From contig NZ_LT629750.1 of the NCBI RefSeq assembly GCF_900105125.1, positions 5,855,001-5,919,000 on the forward strand: DNA of 64,000 bases, given 5' to 3'. Below, piece after piece: positions 53,149-62,493 of the stretch. The notes below the pieces were generated by a model, which searched no databases, was not told the DNA's origin, and saw nothing but the letters and a program-made list of their open reading frames with translations. Source of the stretch: Bradyrhizobium canariense. GTDB taxonomy: Bacteria > Pseudomonadota > Alphaproteobacteria > Rhizobiales > Xanthobacteraceae. The position numbers and the translations under genes are program-made. Position 1 is the stretch's first letter, and every line of letters starts with the position of its first letter.

Positions 53149-54672
53149 TCACGCGCGCCGCGGGCTGATCTTCCAGGTCGCGGCCATGATGCCCGCAGTC
53201 ATCGCTCCCGTGATCAGGGCGGCGATCGGGATGGCAAGCGCCAGCGCCGCGGTCGCGGCCCATCCGATCGATGCAAAGGCTTCGGCGAAAGTCGCAAGCC
53301 GCGACGAGGTCTGGCGGCGGCGAAACTGGCTGCGCTTGGCCTGCACGCGGAACCAAAGCTGAATGGCGGTGGCCGACACCGTCGCGATCGCGACGCCTGT
53401 AGCGGTGACCGCGGCCTGTAGCGGCGAGGCGAATACCAGCGCCGCAACCAGTGGCGCAAATATCGCGCCGATCGCGATCAGCACCACCTCGATCTTGGCG
53501 CGGGTCACGCGTGAGGACGGCAACGGCGCGGTCGCGACCAGATCGGCGGCGTCCTCGCCCGATATCGTCAGCCATGCGAGACCGCCCGCGAGCTGGCCCG
53601 CCGCCATGACGATGACAGGCGTGATCAGCACAATGGCTGTCGAACTGTCGGAGAAACTTCGCCACAGCATCAGCGCCGGCGGCACCAGGTACAATAGCTG
53701 CATCAGGGTCTGCGACACCAGCCACGGATCGCGCCGCAGCAGCATGAATTCCTTCCGGCGCAGCGCCTGTTGCCGGGAGCCGGTGCGAAAGCCTGACGTG
53801 CGCGAGCTGCGGTTGGTCGGCATCGCGTGCGCGGACACGCGGACCGCCGTGTCGGCAAACTGGTTTGAGAACAGCGCCATCACGACGCCGAGCAGCGTAA
53901 GGCCGCCAGCCATCAGAAGCAGCAGCACTTCGCCGTCGCCGAGCGCGGCGCGCGCCGGCCACCAGACGATGCTGTCGACGCCGGGCGCAAAGGCCGCAGT
54001 TGCGTCCGAGGTCAGAATCGCGAACCGTGACAGCGTGCCGTAAGACAGGATCGCGGCGATTTGCAGCGCGATGACAAAACCGGCGCCGATAATCGCCGCG
54101 AGGATCTGGGCGACCAGCCGGGTCCGGCTCGGGCCGATCAAGCGAAACAGCGCGACCGTGACCGCGATCGCAACCGCCGCAGCCGAGACGCCGATGGCGA
54201 TGACGACGCCATAGGCCGAAAACCATCTGATACCGCCGCCGATCACGAGAACGTCGACGAAAGGCGTCGACAGCACCAGCGCCATGCCGACGACGGACAG
54301 CGCGATCGCGGCGATGCGAACCGAGAACACATTGGTCAGCGAGGCCGGCGACGACATGATCAGATCGAGATCGGCGCGCGCATAGAATACCCGCGTTACC
54401 GACTCGATCGCCTGCGACAGCATCAGGGCCCACGCCAGGAAGATGGTCGCCGACATGACGATCAGGGAGGATTTGTCGAGCGGCATCCGCAAATTGGCAA
54501 ATCGGCCGATCACCGCATAGGCCGGCAGGTGCATGACGACGGCAAAGACGATCAGTCCGATGACGGCGCGGTTCCGCTTGCGCCGGCCGCCGGTCATCAT
54601 CGCGAGCCATTCGCGCCATGCCAGCCGGATTTCGTGCCGGGCAAACCAGGTCAGGGCCGCGGCGGAGCTCAT
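53149..54672 (-). CDS. ABC transporter permease, exporter type
   Basis: 507-residue membrane protein with about ten predicted helices in two halves. No extracellular binding-protein motif. It overlaps its ATPase gene by four bases, forming a two-gene ABC exporter. The family is one of the large poorly described ABC permeases of bacteria; the cargo is unknown. Confidence 0.8.
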   Translation of the reverse strand: MSSAAALTWFARHEIRLAWREWLAMMTGGRRKRNRAVIGLIVFAVVMHLPAYAVIGRFANLRMPLDKSSLIVMSATIFLAWALMLSQAIESVTRVFYARADLDLIMSSPASLTNVFSVRIAAIALSVVGMALVLSTPFVDVLVIGGGIRWFSAYGVVIAIGVSAAAVAIAVTVALFRLIGPSRTRLVAQILAAIIGAGFVIALQIAAILSYGTLSRFAILTSDATAAFAPGVDSIVWWPARAALGDGEVLLLLMAGGLTLLGVVMALFSNQFADTAVRVSAHAMPTNRSSRTSGFRTGSRQQALRRKEFMLLRRDPWLVSQTLMQLLYLVPPALMLWRSFSDSSTAIVLITPVIVMAAGQLAGGLAWLTISGEDAADLVATAPLPSSRVTRAKIEVVLIAIGAIFAPLVAALVFASPLQAAVTATGVAIATVSATAIQLWFRVQAKRSQFRRRQTSSRLATFAEAFASIGWAATAALALAIPIAALITGAMTAGIMAATWKISPRRA

Positions 54673-55427
54673 GCGGCGGCGGCCTCGACCTCGACCAGCG
54701 CGATGAACATGTCCTCGAGGCTGGTGTCGTTCCGACCATTCTGCTGGCGCAACTCGGCAAGCGTGCCCTCGGCAACAAGCCGTCCCGAGGCGATGACGCC
54801 GATCCGGTCGGCCATGCGTTCGGCCACTTCAAGGATATGCGTGGTCATGATCACGGTGCACCCAGAGCGTACGCGATCGCCAAGCAACCCCTTGACGTGA
54901 CGGGCGGAGAGCGCGTCGAGGCCGGTGAGCGGCTCGTCCAGAATGATCAGCCGCGGCTCGTGCACCAGAGCACCGGCCAGCGCCACTTTCTGGCGCATGC
55001 CCTTGGAAAATCCTTCGCAACGTTCGTGCAGATGCGGCTCGAGCCCGAGCGAGACCAAGAGATCGTGTGCGGATGATTCGGAGATCTTGGGATCGATGCC
55101 CCAGAGGCCGGCGACGAAAGCGAGGTATTCGAGCGGGGTCAGCTTGTCATAGATCATCGGCTCGTCCGACACCCATGCCGTGATCTGCTTGGCGGCGATG
55201 GGATCGGCCAACGCGTCGATCCCGAGCACGGACACCGAACCGGCATCGGGCCGCAGCAGGCCGGCGACCATGCGCAGCGTCGTGGTCTTGCCGGCACCGT
55301 TGGGCCCGAGCAGCGCATAGAACTCGCCGGGGCGGACGGTGAGATCGAGCGCGTCGACCGCGGGGCGGTCAAAACGCTTTGTTAACCCTCGCACCTGCAG
55401 TGCGGATGGTTGTTCGGCGGGATTCAT
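54669..55427 (-). CDS. ABC transporter ATPase, exporter type
   Basis: 252 residues. Walker A GPNGAGKTT, Q-loop WVSDEPMIYDKLT, signature FSKGMRQK (a variant of LSGGQ), Walker B LIILDEPLTGLDA and His in TTHIL. Typical of ABC-2-type exporters. Paired with the permease at 53149 by a four-base overlap. Confidence 0.9.
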   Translation of the reverse strand: MNPAEQPSALQVRGLTKRFDRPAVDALDLTVRPGEFYALLGPNGAGKTTTLRMVAGLLRPDAGSVSVLGIDALADPIAAKQITAWVSDEPMIYDKLTPLEYLAFVAGLWGIDPKISESSAHDLLVSLGLEPHLHERCEGFSKGMRQKVALAGALVHEPRLIILDEPLTGLDALSARHVKGLLGDRVRSGCTVIMTTHILEVAERMADRIGVIASGRLVAEGTLAELRQQNGRNDTSLEDMFIALVEVEAAAA

Positions 55428-55845
55428 CGTGTCGGGACAATCCAGGTTTCAGGTTTTCGAAGCGGACCATGAACCAGAGAACTTTCAACGCGGTGAATCG
55501 AGGACCGCAAATCCCACCCACATCGGGCGGGTGGCGTAGCGGTGGTATCGCGGTCGTGGGCAGAATCATCAAACGTCTGCGTCGGATGGCACGAAGGGGA
55601 CGTACCGCTTCCCTGTGAAAAATCCGCTCTCGGGTAACAGCCGAGGTACAACGCCGACGGGTGTTATGGAGCACACGGCTTGGTGTAGACGGCGCTGCGA
55701 CGTGATCGGGCTTTGCAAGTCAAAACTAACTTTCGCGTCAGAAACTGTCACATTTGTCATTTGAAATCATTGGACCCTTTGGGTCTCCTGATCGTCTTCT
55801 TCTCGCGACGGTATCCGTCGCTGCAATTCAACCAGGAGAAATGAG
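55428..55845. other. Intergenic stretch with no recognised gene
   Basis: About 420 bases between divergent genes (ABC ATPase minus, Gly/His-rich protein plus). AT-rich at about 55710-55800, the likely promoter of the 55846 gene. No coding frame, RNA gene or clear repeat was seen. Confidence 0.4.
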
Positions 55846-56349
55846 ATGAGCAACAAGCTCCTTAATTGCCTCGCCGCGGGTGCGCTCGGTACGGCGCTTG
55901 TTCTTGCGTCACCGGCGCTCGCCTTTCACGGCGGAGGTGGTGGTGGCGGCATGCATGGTGGCGGCGGCATGGGAGGTGGGATGCACGGTGGTGGCATGGG
56001 CGGAGGGATGCACTTTGGCGGCATGGGCGGAGGCGCGCACTTTGCAGCTATGGGCGGAGGCGCGCGCTTTGCAGCCGTGGGTGGAGGTGCGCGTTTCGGA
56101 GCCTTCGACGGAGGCAGGCATTTCAGCGACGGCCGTTTCGCCGGTGCGCCTTTTGCACATGCTGGATTCTCGCCCCGGTTTTCGAGGTTCGCGTTCCGAG
56201 ATCACCGCTTCTTCCATCATCGCTTCAACCGCTTTGCGTTCATTGGTGCGCCCTTTGCCTATGCTGCCTACGACAGCTGCTGGAGCAGGGTGTGGACGCC
56301 ATATGGACTGCAGTGGGTCGATGTCTGCGGCGACTACGGCTACTACTGA
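55846..56349 (+). CDS. Gly/His-rich secreted protein
   Basis: 167 residues with AGGAG upstream and a Sec signal (AGALGTALVLASPALAF). Then an HGG/MHGGG repeat region of about 60 residues with Met and His (HGGGMGGGMHFGG), a Phe/Arg/His-rich segment (FSRFAFRDHRFFHHRFNRFAF) and a C-terminal SCWSRVWTPYGLQWVDVCGDY with two Cys. His/Met repeats can bind copper, nickel or zinc, but this is inference. Proteins ending in this WTPYG-VDVCG motif are frequent in rhizobia. No operon partner. Confidence 0.8.
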   Translation: MSNKLLNCLAAGALGTALVLASPALAFHGGGGGGGMHGGGGMGGGMHGGGMGGGMHFGGMGGGAHFAAMGGGARFAAVGGGARFGAFDGGRHFSDGRFAGAPFAHAGFSPRFSRFAFRDHRFFHHRFNRFAFIGAPFAYAAYDSCWSRVWTPYGLQWVDVCGDYGYY

Positions 56350-56662
56350 CACTGCCTGAGCGCATCGCCTGATGCCGCGATCATATGATCTGGCGAGCTG
56401 CTGGAGCGACGCCGACGCGTTGGTGTTTTGTGCCGGGTCCCATCGCGTCGGCGGAGTTTTGCGAGCAAGGATCCAGACCTCGTGATGGTCGCAACCGCAG
56501 CATTCCCGGCCGATGCAAGCTGGATCAGCTAGCGGTGGCGACCATCACACCCCATGGTGCGAGTCTCTTCACGCAACCTTTAGATTACGGATGAGTTGGT
56601 TTCTGACATATATACACCGAAGTGAATTCGGCCTTTGACCAGTTGTTCGGAGACGGAGGACC
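56350..56662. other. Intergenic stretch with no recognised gene
   Basis: About 310 bases between the Gly/His-rich gene and the response regulator gene, containing its promoter. A less GC-rich part at 56575-56630 is the likely promoter. Nothing else could be supported. Confidence 0.4.
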
Positions 56663-57355
56663 ATGACAGGAGGTCACCGCCGTATTCTGGTTGTGGAGGA
56701 CGACCTGGAGACCGCCGGCCAGCTCGTCGAGTCGCTCACGGCCAACGGTTACCAGGTGGATCTGGCCGCCAGCGGCAACGAGGCGCTCAGCCGCGGCGTC
56801 GCCAGCGATTATGCCGTGATCACGATCGACCGCATGCTTCCGGATATCGATGGCATCACGGTCATGCGTCAATTGCGAGACGGTGGCGTCGCCGCACCTG
56901 TCCTGATCGTCAGCGCGCTCGGAGAAATCGACGATCGGGTGCGTGGCTTGCGTGCCGGGGGTGATGACTATCTGGTCAAGCCTTTTTCTTTCATCGAGCT
57001 GTTGGCGCGCGTCGAGGCGCTTGGCCGACGCAGTGACACCGTTGTCAAAGAGACCGTCTTGCGTGTCGGCGACCTCGCAATCGACCTGGTGTCGCGGACG
57101 GCGAGCCGGCGCGGCAAGAACATTTCGCTGTTTCCCCGGGAATTCCAGCTCCTCGAGTATTTGGTGCGCAACGAAGGCCGCATCGTATCCCGGGCAATGT
57201 TGTTGCAGCACGTCTGGGATCTTCATTTCGATCCCTCAACAAATATCATCGATGTCTATGTCGGTCGCGTGCGTCGCAAAGTCGACGGCCAGCAGGCCTA
57301 TCCGCTGATCCATACGGTTCGTGGTATCGGGTACCGTCTCCGTGCTCCTGACTAA
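56663..57355 (+). CDS. OmpR/PhoB-family response regulator
   Basis: 230 residues. The receiver has acidic residues Glu12-Asp13-Asp14, phosphoacceptor Asp56 (TIDRMLPD) and Lys106 (LVKPF). The winged helix-turn-helix follows (FPREFQLLEYLVRNEGRIVS, RMLL-type recognition helix, GYRLRAPD end). It overlaps its kinase gene, giving a classical two-component pair. Target genes are not known; the upstream Gly/His-rich gene is a candidate. Confidence 0.92.
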   Translation: MTGGHRRILVVEDDLETAGQLVESLTANGYQVDLAASGNEALSRGVASDYAVITIDRMLPDIDGITVMRQLRDGGVAAPVLIVSALGEIDDRVRGLRAGGDDYLVKPFSFIELLARVEALGRRSDTVVKETVLRVGDLAIDLVSRTASRRGKNISLFPREFQLLEYLVRNEGRIVSRAMLLQHVWDLHFDPSTNIIDVYVGRVRRKVDGQQAYPLIHTVRGIGYRLRAPD

Positions 57356-58721
57356 AACCCTAACGTCATCGACTTTCAAGCTGGCGCTGATCGCGATCGG
57401 GACCTTCGGCGTAATTGTGTCGATCATTTTCAGCTACGTCTACCTGTCCACCTCGTCCTATGTGCGCAGCCGATCGGATCGTGCAATCATGGCCGAGTAT
57501 TTGAGCCTGCAAGGCGCTTACGAGCGGAACGGGCGCGACGGGCTGATTGCCCTGATTCAGCGACGCATGGCCGACAAAAGTTTTGCAGACAACGTGTATG
57601 TCCTCGTCGATCCTTCAATGGTCGTTCTCAGCGGCAACCTCAAGGCATGGCCACCGACGGCCATGGCGGCCAGGGGATGGACAGAGTTTCGCGCCCCGGA
57701 GCCGTCGTCCAACGCGACAAACCGACCGCTGCTGCGGGCAATGCTCGAAACATTTCCGAGCGGCGATCGTCTGCTGGTGGGGCGGGATATCAGTGACCTC
57801 GATAGCTTTACCGATCAGATCAAGACAGCCGTGATCTCGGGCGTGGCATTGATATTCGTGCTGGCGGGAGCCGCGAGCATCCTGGTGACGCGCCGGACCG
57901 TGGGGCGAATTGAATCGATCAACGCGACCAGCCGGGCCATCATGCTCAGCGGCCTCGACAAGCGTATCCCGCTCCGCGGCACTAATGACGAATGGGATCG
58001 CGTCGCGGAGAACCTGAACCTGATGCTGGACCGCATTGAAACGTTGATGGGCGAAGTCAAGCAGGCGAGCGACAATATTGCGCACGACCTGCGGACGCCG
58101 CTGACGCGAATGCGCGGACGGCTGGAGAAGGCCTATCACAGCCGGCGCGTTACCGAGGATGATCAAGCGCTGATTGACGATACGATCGCCGACCTCGATG
58201 CTGTGTTGCGGATATTCTCGTCAATCACGCGGATTGCGCAAATCGAGACCCAGGCTCGAAGGAGCGCGTTCCGCACCGTGAATCTGGTCGAAATCGCCAG
58301 TGAGGTTGCCGAGTTGTACGATGCGGCGGCCGAACAGGACGGGACGCGTCTGATGGTTGTCGGCGATCGCGAGGTGCTGGTGACCGGCGACCGTGACCTG
58401 ATCTTTGATGCCATAGCCAACCTCGTGGACAATGCGATCAAGCATGGCCGCGCCGGAGGGCAAGTCATCATTGCCAACGAGAGCATCGATGGCAGGTCGG
58501 TCATTTCAATCGCCGATGACGGACCCGGCGTTCCCGCAGACGAACGCGCGCATGTGTTCAGGCGCTTTTACCGGCTCGAACACAGTCGCTACAAGCCGGG
58601 AAACGGTCTCGGGCTCAGCCTGGTCGCTGCCGTCGCGCGCCTCCATGGCGCGCAGATCGAAATGCTTGATAATTCACCGGGTCTCAAGCTCAAACTCTGG
58701 TTTTCAGCGCCAACCATTTAG
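57342..58721 (+). CDS. Sensor histidine kinase
   Basis: About 459 residues from a GTG at 57342 (a GTG seven codons earlier is also possible), overlapping the regulator gene. Two membrane helices (about 12-35 and 160-185) enclose a periplasmic domain of about 120 residues. HAMP, HisKA (ASDNIAHDLRTPLTRMRGR with phosphoacceptor His) and HATPase with ANLVDNAIKHG, DDGPGVP and GNGLGLSL follow. All catalytic boxes are intact. The signal is unknown. Confidence 0.92.
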   Translation: MLLTKTLTSSTFKLALIAIGTFGVIVSIIFSYVYLSTSSYVRSRSDRAIMAEYLSLQGAYERNGRDGLIALIQRRMADKSFADNVYVLVDPSMVVLSGNLKAWPPTAMAARGWTEFRAPEPSSNATNRPLLRAMLETFPSGDRLLVGRDISDLDSFTDQIKTAVISGVALIFVLAGAASILVTRRTVGRIESINATSRAIMLSGLDKRIPLRGTNDEWDRVAENLNLMLDRIETLMGEVKQASDNIAHDLRTPLTRMRGRLEKAYHSRRVTEDDQALIDDTIADLDAVLRIFSSITRIAQIETQARRSAFRTVNLVEIASEVAELYDAAAEQDGTRLMVVGDREVLVTGDRDLIFDAIANLVDNAIKHGRAGGQVIIANESIDGRSVISIADDGPGVPADERAHVFRRFYRLEHSRYKPGNGLGLSLVAAVARLHGAQIEMLDNSPGLKLKLWFSAPTI

Positions 58722-58764
58722 TTGCGGATGCAGCGAATGACCTGATGTGACACTGGTCAGAAAG

Positions 58765-60015
58765 TTACGCCTTCGGGCCCGCCTCGAACGGCCGGTCCGG
58801 ATGCATGCGAAACGCCAGTCCGGCACCGAGCAACAACAGACAAATGGAGCCGGCGAACGGCAAGGTCCAGCTTCCGGTCCGATCGATCAAGAAGCCAAAG
58901 ACCAGCGGCGAAATGATGCCGGCCACGCCGAAGCCGAAATTCATCATGCCGCTCGCGGATCCCGAGTATTTTGGCGCAATGTCCATCGGAACCGCCCAGA
59001 TCGGCGCCACCACCAGCTCGACCGAAAAGAACGCCGCGGCGAGCGAGATCGCGGCGATGTTGACGTCGTGAACCAGCATCACCGGAATCAGGAACAGAAA
59101 GCCGCCGAGCATGCCGGCGACGATGACGTTGCGCCGCGCCGCGGTTCGATTGCCGGTCCGATGCAGAATCCGGTCGCTCACCACGCCACCCAGGGTGTCG
59201 CCGATCACGCCGGCAAGGAAGACCCCGGCCGAATAGAATGCCGATTGCATCAGGTTCTGCTGGTAGTTCTGGAAGAAGAACGACGGTATCCAGCTCAGGA
59301 ACAGCCATAGCGTCCAGCCGTAACAAAAATCGACGGCGGTGACCGGCAGCATGCGGCGAAACAGTTTCAACCACGGCACTGCCTCGGCCGCACCGCTTCG
59401 GCTGCGCACAGGAAGCGTCGCAAGCTCCTCGGCGCTCAGTGGCGGCGATGTCGGTACGTCGCGAAAATACCGCAACCAGACCACCACCCAGATCAGGCTC
59501 AAAAGCGCGAGAAGCACGAACGCTCCGCGCCACGACACCAGCCCGACCAGCACAGCAATCAGCGGCGGCGTCACCGCATTGCCGATCCGCGCCGACGAGT
59601 GCGTGATGCCTTGGGCGAAACCCCAGCGACCTTCCGGCACCCAAGTCGCCATCGCGCGCGTCGCGGTCGGAAAGGTCGCGCCTTCGCCAATCCCAAGTGC
59701 GAGCCGCGCGGCGAACAGGCTCGCAAGTCCACCGACGGCGCCAGTTGCCGCTGTTGCCGCGCATACCATGAGGCCGCTGACGAACAACGTCAGGCGTGCG
59801 CCGAATTTGTCGCCGAAATAGCCGCCGATCAGCTGGAACAGCGCATAGGGATAGGCGAACGCCGAAAAGGCCAGGCCGAGCTGGGTGTTGCTTAAGTCAA
59901 GGTCTGCCCTGATCAGCGGCGCCGCCGTCGAGATGTTGACCCGATCCACATAGAGGATCAGGTACATGAGGCAGATGATCAGCAGGACCGTATTGGAGGC
60001 GCCGAACCGGCGCAT
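58765..60015 (-). CDS. MFS transporter
   Basis: 416 residues, twelve predicted helices, ACS-like signature LYVDRVNISTAAPLIRADL and GGYFGDKFGAR. Organic-anion uptake is likely. It is translationally coupled to the TauD-type dioxygenase gene upstream (stop and start share one base, TGATG), so it probably imports that enzyme's substrate. Confidence 0.88.
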   Translation of the reverse strand: MRRFGASNTVLLIICLMYLILYVDRVNISTAAPLIRADLDLSNTQLGLAFSAFAYPYALFQLIGGYFGDKFGARLTLFVSGLMVCAATAATGAVGGLASLFAARLALGIGEGATFPTATRAMATWVPEGRWGFAQGITHSSARIGNAVTPPLIAVLVGLVSWRGAFVLLALLSLIWVVVWLRYFRDVPTSPPLSAEELATLPVRSRSGAAEAVPWLKLFRRMLPVTAVDFCYGWTLWLFLSWIPSFFFQNYQQNLMQSAFYSAGVFLAGVIGDTLGGVVSDRILHRTGNRTAARRNVIVAGMLGGFLFLIPVMLVHDVNIAAISLAAAFFSVELVVAPIWAVPMDIAPKYSGSASGMMNFGFGVAGIISPLVFGFLIDRTGSWTLPFAGSICLLLLGAGLAFRMHPDRPFEAGPKA

Positions 60016-60911
60016 CAGACCGGCGCCGCGTTGCCCTTGATCTGTGTACGATGCATGACGCGCCGGGCCGAGTCATCAAACGGGTCGCGTCGGTGCATGG
60101 TGCAGCGGTTGTCCCACAGCACGAGATCACCGACCCGCCAGACGTGCTCCCAGGCGAATTCGGGGCGCGCGACGAAATCCCACAACTGGTTCAATAGCGC
60201 CTCGGACTCCGCGAGTTCGAGCCCCAAGAGATACGAATTGCGCCGGCGGCCAAGATAAAGCATCCGCCGTCCAGTGTCGGGGTGGGTGCAGACCAGCGGA
60301 TGTACCGCGCCCGGCGACGTTCGTGGATCGTCGGTCGCGGTGACGCCCTGGCGCAGATAACCGCCGCTGTTATAGGTGCCGTCGTGCTTGATCTTCAGGT
60401 TGGCAATTTTGCGTTTCAATTCGTCCGGCAGCGTTTCGTAGACCGCGTACATGCTGCAGAACGAGGTGTTGCCGCCGGCAGGCGGCACCTCGAGAGAATA
60501 AAGCATGCTCGCCATTGGCGGCACATCGAGATACGACATGTCGGTATGCCAGACGGCTTCACCGGAGCCGAGGCTGCCGATCGGCTGACCGTTCACGGTC
60601 ACGTTTGAAACGATGTAGATTTCAGGCAGTCCTTCGACGAAGCGTCTGCCGGTTTCCTGGACCGGCGCCCAGTCGAGATCGCCGAAACGGCGGCTGAACG
60701 TGATCAGGTCCTGATCGTTGAGCGTCTGGCCACGCACCAAAATGACCTGATGGTCATGCCAGGCGCGCTCGATCGCCGCGAACTGCGATGCGTCGAGATC
60801 TCTGAGATCGATACCGCGCACCTCCGCGCCCAGCGCGGCTCCGGTCGGAATCACGTCGATCGGCTCACCGCGTCGGCCGCTTGCAACTTCACTTCCGGCG
60901 CTCAAAGCCAT
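60015..60911 (-). CDS. TauD/TfdA-type 2-oxoglutarate-dependent dioxygenase
   Basis: 298 residues. Iron ligands His122 and Asp124 (WHTDMSY) and His273 (TMHRRDPF), with the 2-oxoglutarate Arg in SARRVMHR. A complete enzyme that oxidises an acidic substrate such as a sulfonate or phenoxy acid, using 2-oxoglutarate and oxygen. The paired transporter lacks sulfonate ABC features, so the substrate need not be taurine. Confidence 0.88.
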   Translation of the reverse strand: MALSAGSEVASGRRGEPIDVIPTGAALGAEVRGIDLRDLDASQFAAIERAWHDHQVILVRGQTLNDQDLITFSRRFGDLDWAPVQETGRRFVEGLPEIYIVSNVTVNGQPIGSLGSGEAVWHTDMSYLDVPPMASMLYSLEVPPAGGNTSFCSMYAVYETLPDELKRKIANLKIKHDGTYNSGGYLRQGVTATDDPRTSPGAVHPLVCTHPDTGRRMLYLGRRRNSYLLGLELAESEALLNQLWDFVARPEFAWEHVWRVGDLVLWDNRCTMHRRDPFDDSARRVMHRTQIKGNAAPV

Positions 60912-61105
60912 CGAACCCTCCCGGTTTATCGGACCATTGCGCGAGAGACTATCATCGCGTGGCGCGCGGGGAAATCGAAAGCTACGGAATGACTACTTTA
61001 GCGCGCGAGCATGACTGCCGCCCCATGATCGCCGGAATTGCGTGCGGCCACGGCGTTCGCCGGGCCGGGCCCAGCGCGCTCCTGAGAAGATGAGGCGAGG
61101 GTGGG

Positions 61106-61876
61106 CTAGTTCGTGAAATTCAGCGCCACCAGCGGCGCCGGGCTCGAGGCACGTAGGTCGGCCAGCACTGGTCTATCGGCATACTGCATGACGCCATGCT
61201 GATCGATGACGAACAATGGCTGGGTGTTGCGCATATAGGCGTCCTCGATCATCGCCATGCGGCGGTTGTCCAGCATCAGCCAACGCCCATCCTGCCGCGC
61301 GGCGGTGACGGCGTGGTCGTCGCCGCTGACGGTGTCGCGTAGCACCACGATGCGCAGGTCATCGGCCGCGATGCCGGCCAAGCGCAACGCGACGAATTTT
61401 GCGATTGCATAGTCTTCGCAATCTCCGGCGCCATGCGCGAATGTGACGAGCGGTGAACTCCACACATCGATTTGGCCGTATTGAGCCAGATCGCTCATCG
61501 GCCGGATCGCGAGGTTGATCGCGCGATTGAGTTCGCCGAGACGGGCGCGTCCCTCCCGCGCTCGCGCATTGTCGACGATGGCGAGCAGCTGCAGCGCAGC
61601 CGGGGAGACGCAGCGGTCGCGGTCTCCGTCGCACAGCGCCAGCTGCACCCGCTCGTCATCGAGCTTGCGCTCGACATCAAGCCATTTTTCCCGCAGCCCG
61701 CCGTAGGTCAGGACCGCTGCAAACAGCCCGAACGGCTCGGCGGAGCTCCGGACCAGCGCCGCAGATCCCGGCGACAGCAGTGTCCCCGCATGGACGTCCG
61801 CTACCGGCGCGAACCAGGCCAAGCTCATCACAAATATGGCGGCACGCCACGCGTGCACCCGGCCGAAAATCCCCAT
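61106..61876 (-). CDS. LapG-like transglutaminase-fold cysteine peptidase (BTLCP)
   Basis: 256 residues with a signal peptide (IFVMSLAWFAPVADVHA). The triad is Cys153 (AGDCEDYA), His188 (DDHAV) and Asp203 (LDNR). The Asp-Cys-Glu-Asp stretch also keeps the calcium-binding Asp152 and Glu154 of LapG. In Pseudomonas, LapG cuts the adhesin LapA off the outer membrane when cyclic-di-GMP falls and the LapD receptor lets it go. This gene is divergent from a large adhesin-like FecR protein about 620 bases away, a natural substrate. LapD itself is not in the window. Confidence 0.85.
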   Translation of the reverse strand: MGIFGRVHAWRAAIFVMSLAWFAPVADVHAGTLLSPGSAALVRSSAEPFGLFAAVLTYGGLREKWLDVERKLDDERVQLALCDGDRDRCVSPAALQLLAIVDNARAREGRARLGELNRAINLAIRPMSDLAQYGQIDVWSSPLVTFAHGAGDCEDYAIAKFVALRLAGIAADDLRIVVLRDTVSGDDHAVTAARQDGRWLMLDNRRMAMIEDAYMRNTQPLFVIDQHGVMQYADRPVLADLRASSPAPLVALNFTN

Positions 61877-62493
61877 CTGACACCCCGTGTCCGGACATCG
61901 GCGAGGCCATTAGCCCGCGCGTGGCCGGATCTTTCGAGAGCAGGATGCGGGGGGAGGCTTTTATTGCGCTTAACGGGAGCGTTCCGGGGGCAGAAACAGC
62001 AAAACAGGCTAAAATCCATATCGCCAGTTTGCAGAAAATTTTACAGACTCAACCTTCGGGGGTACAAGTTTTCCTAGGAGGGTCGGCAGCGTGTTTGGGG
62101 CGTATTTGCGACAAATTCCGCCGGATATGGCTAATTTACAGCAGTAGTCGTTTTCGCTACCGGAACTACAGTTTAAATTGTCGAACTGATGCAATATTCT
62201 GCAAGAAAATGCAGGTTAGAAATCGTCTAGGTATTGTTTCCAGGCTATATACATGGAGCTACTTTCGATAGCTTAGACTTGCATCGTACTAAAGGAATTT
62301 TATTGGCATACTTGGCATCGAATACTTCTTCTTGGGAGAGTTTGACAGCTTAGTTTTACCTCGGTGGCGTTGCCTAATCAAACTGCACTGCCTTTACACG
62401 AGCAGCAGATGGTTTCGCCGCGCAATCCCTAATGATATGCAGAACTTAGACTGAAGAAATTTTATAAATATTAACCATTTGCGGTGGGGCTTT
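61877..62493. other. AT-rich divergent promoter region
   Basis: About 620 bases between the LapG-like protease and the FecR-adhesin gene. It turns strikingly AT-rich from about 62020 to 62490 compared with the rest of the window. Stops are dense in all frames of the AT-rich part and no RNA gene is recognised. A long leader or complex promoter for the adhesin is likely. Confidence 0.5.

Noticed and set aside
52178..54832. 884-codon minus-strand frame across the hydrolase and ABC permease
   Set aside because: Arg/Asp-rich shadow of the true frames; permease helices, nucleophile elbows and ATPase motifs occur in the other frames.
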